Assembly (NCBI GenBank): GCA_045640985.1
Contig: JAZUFZ010000006.1
Coordinates: 1 to 22,868, forward strand
Length of the DNA stretch: 22,868 nucleotides
Direction: 5' to 3'
DNA from: Colimorpha sp045640985
Lineage (GTDB): Bacteria > Bacteroidota > Bacteroidia > Bacteroidales > P3
Under the pieces are notes generated by a model. It had not been told where the DNA came from and did no database searches. It worked only from the letters and a program-made list of their open reading frames with translations. This document shows positions 7,447 through 14,877 of this stretch, piece by piece (position 1 is the first letter of the stretch; the number at the start of each line of letters is the position of its first letter). A program made the translations under genes and the position numbers.

Positions 7447-8849
7447 ATAACCCATTAGATACTACATTGGTCGATAGCGCCATCAGGTTTGCGGTGGATG
7501 CTCATTCCGGAACCGAGCGGAGGGGAAAAGGTTTTCCTTATATAATTCACCCCTTAGAGGCTATGGAAATTGTGGCTACCATTACGAACGACCCGGAAAT
7601 GCTCGCAGCTGCAGTGCTGCACGACACGGTAGAGGATACTGACGTTACAACAGAGGATATAAGAAAGATTTTTGGCGAGAGGGTTTCCCGTCTGGTGGTC
7701 TCCGATACTTCTGACAGTACGCTGGGATGGCGGGAAAGACGGCGTGGGGTAATGGATAGGCTCGCCCGGTCCGCATGGGAAGACAAAGTTGTTGCGATAG
7801 GAGATAAACTTTCAAATCTGCGAGCCGTATATAGAGATTACAAACAAGGCGGGGAGTCCTTCTGGAGCCGCTTTCATGCCCCCAATGGGAAAGCGGATTA
7901 TGAATGGTATTACAGAGAACTGGGCTGGGCGTTGATAGACCTCTCGGAAACGGAAGCCTACAGGGAATATATGGATCTGCTTGAAAAGACGTTCGGAAAA
8001 GAAATATCAGCCCCCCATCAGATAGACATCCGGGAGTATGAGGAAAGTGGGGCGGGATATAATGCTGTGAGCTACAATTACAGATACGGAAAGACGATGG
8101 TGAAGATGTATCGGGAAGGTGTGGACAGAGCGGTTCCTGAACAGGAGCTCAGTCAGTCCCGCAATGTGAGAAGCCTGGGACTGAATACCCCGTTGGCAGG
8201 ACGTCTGGTGTGGGACGGGAAACGATATGGCGCCGAATTTGTAAGAGTAGAGGGTAAGCGCTCCTTTGCAAGGGCTATCAGCCAGAATCCCGAAGATCTG
8301 ACACTATACGCAGAAAGATTCGCATATCTGTGCAAGGAACTGCACAATACGCCCTGCAGTCAGAATGATTTTGAATCTGAGGTGGACTTCTATCATAGAA
8401 TCATCAATCAGAATACGGATTATTCAGCATCCGAGAAACAGAGGTTGCACGAGTTCGTGAATCAGGTTCCGGTGGAATATACCTGTATTCACGGAGACCT
8501 TCATATAGGAAACATCCTCACAGCGAATGGAAAGGATTTCTGGATAGATCTCGGCGATTTCAGATGGGGAAATCATTGGTTCGACCTTGGAATGCTCTAT
8601 TTCGTCTGCAAGTGCTGGAGAGAAGAGCCGGTTTTTGAGTTGTTCCATATTTCTAAAGTCCAGATGGCTCAGGTGTGGGATGTGTTTGCGAGAATCTATT
8701 TCTCAACAGACGCTCCCGGAACGTTATCCGAGATAGAACGTAAGGTCCGCCCCTTTGCCGCCTTGAAGTTGCTGCACCTCAGGTCTCTGGGACTTCATTA
8801 TCCGGAGGGAGATGATATGATTAGAAAAGAATTGTTAGGTGAATTATGA
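7443..8849 (+). CDS. MESH1-like alarmone hydrolase (HD) fused to APH-type kinase
   Basis: The 468-residue protein joins two enzymes. Residues 1-185 form an HD domain like that of SpoT and MESH1, with all metal and substrate signatures: RRGKGFPYIIHP (H36), HDTVED (H60, D61, E64, D65) and GDKLSN (D121). It is therefore predicted to be an active ppGpp 3'-pyrophosphohydrolase. Residues about 195-468 form an aminoglycoside/choline-kinase-like fold with the catalytic loop IHGDLHIGN (D352, N357) and the metal motif WIDLGDF (D369). Its substrate is unknown: a sugar, a small molecule, or a protein. The ORF is open across the junction. It overlaps the synthetase upstream and the DUF4838 gene downstream by ATGA, so all three are likely translated as a unit. 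Resistance to an antibiotic is possible but not suggested by anything specific. Confidence 0.85.
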   Translation: MNNPLDTTLVDSAIRFAVDAHSGTERRGKGFPYIIHPLEAMEIVATITNDPEMLAAAVLHDTVEDTDVTTEDIRKIFGERVSRLVVSDTSDSTLGWRERRRGVMDRLARSAWEDKVVAIGDKLSNLRAVYRDYKQGGESFWSRFHAPNGKADYEWYYRELGWALIDLSETEAYREYMDLLEKTFGKEISAPHQIDIREYEESGAGYNAVSYNYRYGKTMVKMYREGVDRAVPEQELSQSRNVRSLGLNTPLAGRLVWDGKRYGAEFVRVEGKRSFARAISQNPEDLTLYAERFAYLCKELHNTPCSQNDFESEVDFYHRIINQNTDYSASEKQRLHEFVNQVPVEYTCIHGDLHIGNILTANGKDFWIDLGDFRWGNHWFDLGMLYFVCKCWREEPVFELFHISKVQMAQVWDVFARIYFSTDAPGTLSEIERKVRPFAALKLLHLRSLGLHYPEGDDMIRKELLGEL

Positions 8850-11083
8850 AAAGAATATTCTATATATTATTGTTGGTGGTATCGTTGTCTGGTCAGGCCC
8901 AGAATCTGATGGACTATAGCATCGTACTCCGTGAAAACCATGACAGCATAGAACTAAGAGCTGCTCAGGAACTGCAGTCCTATCTCCAGAAAGCCCTTCA
9001 TCATAATCTTCCCATCATTCATGAGAATGATTATCAGGCTTGGCAAAAGGCTATATTCTTGGGAGAGACCCGCTGGGCAGATGCTGAGATACTGAATATT
9101 GACAGTCTGAAGGATGACGGATATCTTCTGTTTACCGACCGGGGAAATCTCTATATCTATGGTAATAGGGGAAAGGCGGTACTTTATGGCGTGTATCATT
9201 TTCTGGAACATCTGGGTTTCCGACTCTACACCCCCTCCGCACTGTATGTCCCTCACAATCATGAACTGATGATGCCTCAGTTGGATGAGGTGGTAAATCC
9301 GAGTTTCGCCTACCGGGAGGTCCTGTATTATTATCCTAATCATAGCCAGTTATATGCCGATTGGCACGGAATGCACAACCGGCAGGATTTGAAAAAAGAC
9401 TGGGGTATGTTTGTACATACGTTCCGGAAACTTATTCCTACAGAAATTTATTTTGATACGCATCCCGAATGGTTCAGCGAGATAAACGGCAGGCGTGTAA
9501 AGGATGGACAGCTTTGTCTGTCCAATCCTCAGGTGCTGGATACCCTGTGTGCCCGGCTGGCAGAAATGATGGATGAAAATCCATCAGCCACCATCTGGTC
9601 AGTATCCAATAATGATAATTATAATGTATGTACCTGCGAAGCGTGCCGTAAGTTGGATTCCTTATATGGAGGCCCTTCTGGCACACTGATCCATTTTATC
9701 AATCAGGTGGCTGAACGTTTTCCCGATAAGACAATATCTACGTTGGGCTATCAGTTCACCCGCAGGGCTCCACAACCGGCTCCTCAGACGCAGCGTCCCG
9801 ACAGTAACGTAAATATTATGTTCTGCAGTATAGAATGCGGCCGTCAGGAAGCTGTAGCCTCGGCTCCTTCAGAAGCTTCGTTCCGCAAGGATATGGAGGA
9901 CTGGTCCGCCATTACAGACAACATCTTTATGTGGGATTATGTGGTACAGTTCCGCAGTATGATGAATCCATTTCCTAACCTGCATATTCTTCAGCCTAAT
10001 CTTCAGTATTTCCATGATCACGGGGTGAGGATGATGTTTGAACAGGCAACAGGAGCAGACAACAAGACCGCATGGATGGAACTCCGCAACTATCTCCTCA
10101 ACAAGTTGATGTGGAATGTTGATGTGAATGTAGATAGTATTATTCATGATTTCTGTAGTGGGTATTACGGAGGTGCGGTCTCCGAAGTGGAAGCAATACT
10201 GCAGGAGTGCCACAAGAGCCTTATTGCATCAGGACAGCGGTTAGACATCTACGGCTATCCTATCAATGGAGTTGAGGGATATCTCTCCCCTGATCAGATA
10301 AAGAAATACCAGTCGTACTTCGCCCAGGCGCGCACCCATATCAGTACTCCCGAAGAGAAAGACCGTCTCCGTTATCTCGAACTCTCCTTCGATTATGCCA
10401 TCCTTGAGCTGGCCATGAGTGAAGTCTCCGAGGAACTCACGTTTTTCAATCCGGACCGTACAATCAGACAATCCATGCTGGATCGCGCTGATGCTTTTGT
10501 TCAGGACTGCGAACGCTTCGGGGTCGGAAGTCTTGTGGAAATGGGACGGTCTCCAGAGCAGTTCCGGGCGGATATTGATAACTTTCTCCGTAAGAGTTCC
10601 CGTGATAATCTCGCCTATAAATGCCCAGTAAGTCTCAGAACTGACGCTGATTCCCGTTATTATGCAAAAGGTGCTCAGGGCCTTACGGATGGAGTTTGCG
10701 GTCTCCTGAACTATAACTATAACTGGCTTGGATTTTACGGAACTCCCATGGAAGCTGTGGTGGACCTCAAGGCTCGGAAATCTGTTCAAGAGATCAGTCT
10801 TGATTTCTTCTTTCTCCCGCTCTCGTGGATATTCGTACCCCAGCAGGTGGATTTCTACATCTCCAACAATGGGAAATCCTGGAAGTTGCTTGGGTCTCAG
10901 AAGGGAAATAATCCTGTAGAACTCGCCAGACCCGATATTCATACCTTCAAGATACAGAATCTCAATACCAAAGGTCGTTATGTGAAAATTGTAGCTACCC
11001 CGTTGCCACAGATACCCGACTGGCATCGCGCAACTGGGAATCCTTGCTGGATATTCACCGACGAAATCATCATCAAAGGCTGA
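8846..11083 (+). CDS. Secreted DUF4838 protein, putative glycoside hydrolase-like
   Basis: The 745-residue protein has a signal peptide (cleavage likely after SLSGQA, near residue 19). A GH20/GH67-type N-terminal alpha/beta domain follows at about 22-145, with GNRGKAVLYGVYHFLEHLGFRLY. The central DUF4838 region spans about 150-500 and contains the CTCEAC cluster (C262, C264, C267) typical of that family. The C-terminus, from about 600, resembles an F5/8 type C (discoidin) carbohydrate-binding domain. DUF4838 proteins are common in gut Bacteroidales and are thought to act on glycans, though the reaction is not established. There is no lipobox cysteine and no T9SS sorting domain, so it is probably periplasmic. 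It overlaps the hydrolase-kinase gene by four bases, an odd partner for a secreted glycan protein. Confidence 0.8.
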   Translation: MKRIFYILLLVVSLSGQAQNLMDYSIVLRENHDSIELRAAQELQSYLQKALHHNLPIIHENDYQAWQKAIFLGETRWADAEILNIDSLKDDGYLLFTDRGNLYIYGNRGKAVLYGVYHFLEHLGFRLYTPSALYVPHNHELMMPQLDEVVNPSFAYREVLYYYPNHSQLYADWHGMHNRQDLKKDWGMFVHTFRKLIPTEIYFDTHPEWFSEINGRRVKDGQLCLSNPQVLDTLCARLAEMMDENPSATIWSVSNNDNYNVCTCEACRKLDSLYGGPSGTLIHFINQVAERFPDKTISTLGYQFTRRAPQPAPQTQRPDSNVNIMFCSIECGRQEAVASAPSEASFRKDMEDWSAITDNIFMWDYVVQFRSMMNPFPNLHILQPNLQYFHDHGVRMMFEQATGADNKTAWMELRNYLLNKLMWNVDVNVDSIIHDFCSGYYGGAVSEVEAILQECHKSLIASGQRLDIYGYPINGVEGYLSPDQIKKYQSYFAQARTHISTPEEKDRLRYLELSFDYAILELAMSEVSEELTFFNPDRTIRQSMLDRADAFVQDCERFGVGSLVEMGRSPEQFRADIDNFLRKSSRDNLAYKCPVSLRTDADSRYYAKGAQGLTDGVCGLLNYNYNWLGFYGTPMEAVVDLKARKSVQEISLDFFFLPLSWIFVPQQVDFYISNNGKSWKLLGSQKGNNPVELARPDIHTFKIQNLNTKGRYVKIVATPLPQIPDWHRATGNPCWIFTDEIIIKG

Positions 11084-11090
11084 TTCAGCC
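11078..11090. other. Perfect palindrome spanning the DUF4838 stop codon
   Basis: GGCTGA-T-TCAGCC has 6-base arms around a single central base and includes the TGA stop (11081-11083). The loop is too small for a stable hairpin and no T-run follows, so it is not a terminator. It could be a protein-binding site or chance. It lies in the only non-coding gap (26 bases) before the PurF-like gene. Confidence 0.35.
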
Positions 11091-11109
11091 CTTAAACATA
11101 CACAAAACG

Positions 11110-12924
11110 ATGGAACCTCTAAAGCATGAATGTGGAATAGCAATGGTGCGGTTACTCAAACCGCTCGATTATTACCGGAAAAAATATGGCACTTCCCGCT
11201 ATGGGCTTGATAAGCTCTATCTCCTCATGGAGAAGGAGCGTAACCGCGGGCAGGACGGAGCCGGTATGGCCTGCATCAATACCGAAGCCCCGTTGGGTGA
11301 GGAGTATCTTACCCGCTATCGGGCACAGGGCGCTGATGCTGTGGATGATATATATGCCCACACCCAGACCGAGATAGGGTGGGAGGGCAACCAGTATATG
11401 GGACACCTTCGCTATAGCACCACAGGACACCAGGGATTGGAATATCTCCACCCTTTCGTAGGGCGCGACAACTATCGCACCAAAACCCTCGCTCTTTGTG
11501 GAAATTTCAATATGGCCAACTCACAGGAACTTTTTGATTATATCGTTTCCAAAGGGCAGTTTCCACGTATGTCCGCAGATACCTACGTGCTGATGCAGCA
11601 TGTAGGGCATGAACTCACCCGTGAGGTGGACCGTTGCTATCAGGAGGCTGCCACCACAGGAAAAACAGGACTTGCACTCAGCTACGAGGTGGAAGACCAT
11701 ATCGATATGGCTAACGTGTTGCGGAGGTGTATGCCCATGTGGGACGGTGGATTTGTAATCTGTGGTATGACTGGAAGCGGAGAAATGTTCGCTGTAAGGG
11801 ACACCAAAGGTATCCGGCCCGCCTTCTATTTTCAGGACGAAGAATCCGTAGTTGTGGCAAGCGAACGCCCCGTAATCCAAACTGTTATGAATGTGCGGGC
11901 CGCAAAGGTTCATGAACTCCAGCCCGGGCAGGCTATTATCGTAAATAAATGCAATCAGGTACGCATAGTAGATATCTTGCCACCCAGCCCTCAGTTGAGC
12001 AAATGCTCATTTGAACGCATCTATTTCTCACGTGGGAGCGATCGTGATATCTATCAGGAACGCAAACAGCTGGGCTTCAATCTCGCTCCCGCTGTAGCGA
12101 AAGCTTGCGCTTCCGACTGGAAACATAGCGTGTTCTCCTTCATTCCCAACACCGCCGAAGTGGCGTTCTATGGAATGGTGCAAGGGCTCAACCAGATACT
12201 CAACCACGAGAAGGCTGAGCGTATCGCCTCCCTGTCCGACGCCTCACCCGACCGGATTGAGGAAATCCTCAACTTCACGCTTCGCGCCGAGAAGGTCGCC
12301 ATTAAGGACGTGAAGCTCCGCACCTTCATCACCGAGGATTCCACCCGCAACGATATTGCCCCCCATGTGTATGATGTAACTTACGGCATCATCGAAGATC
12401 ATACCGACAACCTTGTCGTGATTGATGACAGCATCGTTCGGGGAACTACTCTCAAGAACAGTATTGTCAAAATTCTCGAACGCCTCTATCCCAGAAAACT
12501 CGTCATCGTAAGTTCTTCACCACAGGTCCGTTATCCCGATTTCTACGGTATTGATATGTCCAACCTTCAGGACTTCATCGCCTTCAAGGCTGCAATATCT
12601 CTCCTGGAGGAGCGGGGACTTGCACACATCATTGACGAGGTTTATCAGCAGTGCAAATTCCACGCCGACCTTCCCAAAGAACAGTGTTCCGAGAACTATG
12701 TGAAGGCTATCTATGCCCCCTTTACCGAAGAGGAGATCGCACAGAAAATCTCCCAGCTTGTTACCGATGAGGTCCCTGTTGAGTGTGTGTTCCAGTCTCT
12801 TGAAGGACTTCACAAAGCCTGTCCGGAACATCGGGGCGACTGGTATTTCAGTGGCGATTATCCTACCTCTGGTGGATTGAAACTTTTGTATAAGACATTT
12901 GTAGATTATTATGAAAATAGATAA
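11110..12924 (+). CDS. PurF-type amidophosphoribosyltransferase (long Bacteroidota form)
   Basis: A 604-residue glutamine amidotransferase/phosphoribosyltransferase. The start ATG at 11110 gives MEPLKHECGIAMVRLL, where Cys8 should become the N-terminal nucleophile after removal of a short propeptide. RNRGQDGAG and MGHLRYSTTG mark the Ntn glutaminase domain. VVIDDSIVRGTT (436-447) is the PRPP-binding loop of the transferase domain. The reaction is the first step of purine synthesis (PRPP plus glutamine to phosphoribosylamine). This form is about 100 residues longer than E. coli PurF and resembles the long second PurF-like protein I recall from Bacteroides; whether it makes purine precursors or does something else is unproven. 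Its end overlaps the PqqD-like gene by 14 bases, unusual company for a purine enzyme. Confidence 0.82.
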   Translation: MEPLKHECGIAMVRLLKPLDYYRKKYGTSRYGLDKLYLLMEKERNRGQDGAGMACINTEAPLGEEYLTRYRAQGADAVDDIYAHTQTEIGWEGNQYMGHLRYSTTGHQGLEYLHPFVGRDNYRTKTLALCGNFNMANSQELFDYIVSKGQFPRMSADTYVLMQHVGHELTREVDRCYQEAATTGKTGLALSYEVEDHIDMANVLRRCMPMWDGGFVICGMTGSGEMFAVRDTKGIRPAFYFQDEESVVVASERPVIQTVMNVRAAKVHELQPGQAIIVNKCNQVRIVDILPPSPQLSKCSFERIYFSRGSDRDIYQERKQLGFNLAPAVAKACASDWKHSVFSFIPNTAEVAFYGMVQGLNQILNHEKAERIASLSDASPDRIEEILNFTLRAEKVAIKDVKLRTFITEDSTRNDIAPHVYDVTYGIIEDHTDNLVVIDDSIVRGTTLKNSIVKILERLYPRKLVIVSSSPQVRYPDFYGIDMSNLQDFIAFKAAISLLEERGLAHIIDEVYQQCKFHADLPKEQCSENYVKAIYAPFTEEEIAQKISQLVTDEVPVECVFQSLEGLHKACPEHRGDWYFSGDYPTSGGLKLLYKTFVDYYENR

Positions 12925-13177
12925 ACGATTCAAAGTTCGCACAATCGTGAACGAACATGTGCTCCTTATCCAGGGACGGAACGACAGTTCCATGTCCAAA
13001 GTAATGGCTTTCAACGATAGCGCCTATCTTATGTGGAATGAACTCAATGACAAGGATTTTACCCTTGAGGACGCCCAGAATGTGCTGCTTGATAATTATG
13101 AAGTTGCCCCCGAGGTGGCCCTTGAGGACGCCCGCAAGTGGGTCCAAACTTTAGTGGATAATGGCGTTATTCTATAA
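12911..13177 (+). CDS. PqqD-like peptide-binding (RRE-type) protein
   Basis: The 88-residue protein fits the PqqD family: three strands then a helical bundle, with the typical middle FNDSAYLMWNELND and the closing helix DARKWVQTLVDNGVIL. PqqD-like domains (RiPP recognition elements) hold precursor peptides for modifying enzymes in PQQ, lasso peptide and other RiPP pathways. In Bacteroidota many occur without a known peptide. It overlaps the PurF-like gene by 14 bases and the HprK-like gene by 17. No radical SAM enzyme and no candidate precursor peptide lies in the window. Confidence 0.8.
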   Translation: MKIDKRFKVRTIVNEHVLLIQGRNDSSMSKVMAFNDSAYLMWNELNDKDFTLEDAQNVLLDNYEVAPEVALEDARKWVQTLVDNGVIL

Positions 13178-14024
13178 CATAGCAGGACTCACACTCTCGG
13201 TTTCCGGCACGACGGAAGAAAACCTCCTCAGGGATATCATGGGTTTTCCCGTCTTCCTTTCAGCTTCACAGAAGCCCGATTTTGAAGTCCGGTTCGGAGT
13301 ACTTGGCGAAACTGTCCCCAGCACTCCCGCTACCTACGATTTCCAGTTTTCCGACACGGAGGTCTCCTGTAGTTTCGGACATTCCTGCAGCCGTTACTGG
13401 TTCCGAATGGAACCCTCAGAAGGCTCCCCCGTATTGCTGACATACGAAGAAGGCTCCTCCCTCTTTGAGGCTACCCATTGTTCCGATCCCTCCCTGTTGC
13501 GGTTCCTCCTCTGGATGGCATTTGGAATGTACGGAGCCACCCGCCAGCGGGTTCCCATCCACTCTTCTGTGATCGTAAACCAGGGAAAAGCGGTACTTTT
13601 TCTCGGAGAAAGCGGAACAGGTAAAAGTACCCATACACGACTTTGGCTCAAGCATATTCCCCGCTCTCGTCTCCTGAACGACGACAGCCCCATTCTCAGA
13701 ATTGAAAATGGAAAAACCTTCGTGTGCGGATCCCCCTGGAGCGGGAAAACTCCCTGTTTCCACAACCTCCAGTTTCCCGTAGCCGCCTTCGTGCGTTTGC
13801 GTCAGGCGCCTTATAACAGGATTACCCCGCTACCCGTACTCCAGTCCTTCTCCGCCCTCCAGCCCTCGTTTCCTCCAGCCCTCTCACGCGAAGATTATTT
13901 CCTCGAACACTATACCCGGATACTTTCACAGATGCTTGCCACTGTCCCCGTCTATCGCCTCGAATGTCTCCCAGATGAAGCAGCCGCCTGGCTCAGTTAT
14001 AATACAACTATGAACAATCCCTAA
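13161..14024 (+). CDS. HPr kinase-like P-loop protein
   Basis: The 287-residue protein has an HprK C-terminal-like fold. Residues VPIHSSVIV (132-139) are the strand with the conserved His. GESGTGKST (149-157) is the Walker A loop, NDDSPIL (173-179) holds the Walker B-like acidic pair, and GSPWSGK (190-196) follows as in HprK relatives. The N-terminal 125 residues are less conserved. True HprK phosphorylates HPr on serine; homologues in some lasso-peptide clusters phosphorylate the peptide. With a PqqD-like gene directly upstream (17-base overlap), a peptide or small protein substrate is plausible but unproven. The genes here become strongly C-rich on the coding strand compared with genes left of 8 kb. 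Confidence 0.78.
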   Translation: MALFYNIAGLTLSVSGTTEENLLRDIMGFPVFLSASQKPDFEVRFGVLGETVPSTPATYDFQFSDTEVSCSFGHSCSRYWFRMEPSEGSPVLLTYEEGSSLFEATHCSDPSLLRFLLWMAFGMYGATRQRVPIHSSVIVNQGKAVLFLGESGTGKSTHTRLWLKHIPRSRLLNDDSPILRIENGKTFVCGSPWSGKTPCFHNLQFPVAAFVRLRQAPYNRITPLPVLQSFSALQPSFPPALSREDYFLEHYTRILSQMLATVPVYRLECLPDEAAAWLSYNTTMNNP

Positions 14025-14050
14025 CTTCCGGTCCCTTGATAATCCCTAAC
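14016..14050 (+). repeat. 10-base direct repeat around a gene junction
   Basis: AATCCCTAAC occurs at 14016-14025 and again at 14041-14050. The first copy contains the stop codon of the HprK-like gene. The second lies within the first codons of the S26-VanZ gene, right after its TTG start. A short duplication could have removed an ATG start, but this is only a possibility. Confidence 0.6.
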
Positions 14051-14812
14051 GAAATATTATTCCAGGAAGTTGAAGACCGCCTCTTCCGGGGCGAATCCAC
14101 CACTATACTCCTTGTGGGTAGCAGTATGCATCCCGCCCTCATCAACCGCCGGCACTGGGTTACGCTTTCGCCTCTTACGTCTCCTCTGAAACCGGGCGAA
14201 GTATATCTTTTCTGCTTGCAGGACCGGCACATACTTCACCGCCTCATCTCCATAAAGAACGGCATCTGCCGTTTCCGGGGCGACAATTGCCTTACCTCCG
14301 AATATGTACCTGTCTCACAGGTATCAGCCCACCTTACCGCCGTAAAGCTCCGTACGCATACCCTTTCTACCACTTCCCGTACCTGGAAAATCCGTTCCTG
14401 CTTCTCCCGTCTGCGCGGCACCTTCAAGCGCTTGCTTCTGTGCCCCTTCACAGCCCCTCACCGCAGAATCTTGCGGCCCTGGTATTTCCTCTTCCTGCTC
14501 CTTCTTATGTGGCTTCCTCTCAACGGGCTCGCATCTGTATTGCCCAATTATATCCTCGGACTCCGTCCCGACCATCTCGTACACGCATCGGTATTCGTTC
14601 CCTGCACTTGGTTTCTCATTGACTTTTTCCGCAAAAGAAACTTTCCCGCATTTCTGCTGCTCCTTTTCTCGGCTCTTCCCGTCGCTCTCCTCACCGAAGG
14701 TGTTCAGTATCTGCTCCCTTATCGGGGATTCGATATCAACGACCTCCTCGCCAACCTCATCGGGATTTTCCTCGGATGGCTGCTCCTGCTCTTGCGGAAA
14801 CTAAGACGCTGA
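14036..14812 (+). CDS. S26-type signal peptidase domain fused to a VanZ-like membrane domain
   Basis: The 258-residue protein has two parts. Residues 1-110 resemble S24/S26 peptidases: VGSSMHPAL carries the catalytic Ser30, and ILHRL (His68) then FRGDN (80-84) follow. A His in place of the general-base Lys is the SipW/ER-type arrangement. After a basic linker, residues about 148-258 form a VanZ-like domain of four helices, with the conserved E221, Q224, R230, D233, D236 and N240 in ALLTEGVQYLLPYRGFDINDLLAN. VanZ proteins are linked to teicoplanin tolerance in Gram-positives but their role is obscure. No ATG fits: TTG at 14036, 12 bases after the previous stop, is the best start. The role may be to cut or export a product of the PqqD/HprK cassette. 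Confidence 0.75.
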   Translation: MIIPNEILFQEVEDRLFRGESTTILLVGSSMHPALINRRHWVTLSPLTSPLKPGEVYLFCLQDRHILHRLISIKNGICRFRGDNCLTSEYVPVSQVSAHLTAVKLRTHTLSTTSRTWKIRSCFSRLRGTFKRLLLCPFTAPHRRILRPWYFLFLLLLMWLPLNGLASVLPNYILGLRPDHLVHASVFVPCTWFLIDFFRKRNFPAFLLLLFSALPVALLTEGVQYLLPYRGFDINDLLANLIGIFLGWLLLLLRKLRR

Positions 14813-14823
14813 GCCCTCACAAC

Positions 14824-14857
14824 AAAAAAACGGAACCTCATCAAGGTCCCGTTTTTA
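14824..14857. terminator. Bidirectional intrinsic terminator
   Basis: An A-run and stem AAAACGGAACCT (14827-14838) pair with AGGTCCCGTTTT (14844-14855), with one internal mismatch and a five-base loop. The T-run on each strand fits the convergent S26-VanZ and aminotransferase genes. Confidence 0.85.
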
Positions 14858-14877
14858 ATTTATGTCTTTTGGTAAGG

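Noticed and set aside
7443..8849. Antibiotic resistance by the APH-like domain
   Set aside because: The fold is shared by many kinases of small metabolites, and no known resistance-enzyme signature or context is present.
10241..11143. Minus-strand open frame opposite the DUF4838 C-terminus
   Set aside because: It is a shadow frame with no recognisable domain, covered by a coherent secreted protein on the plus strand.
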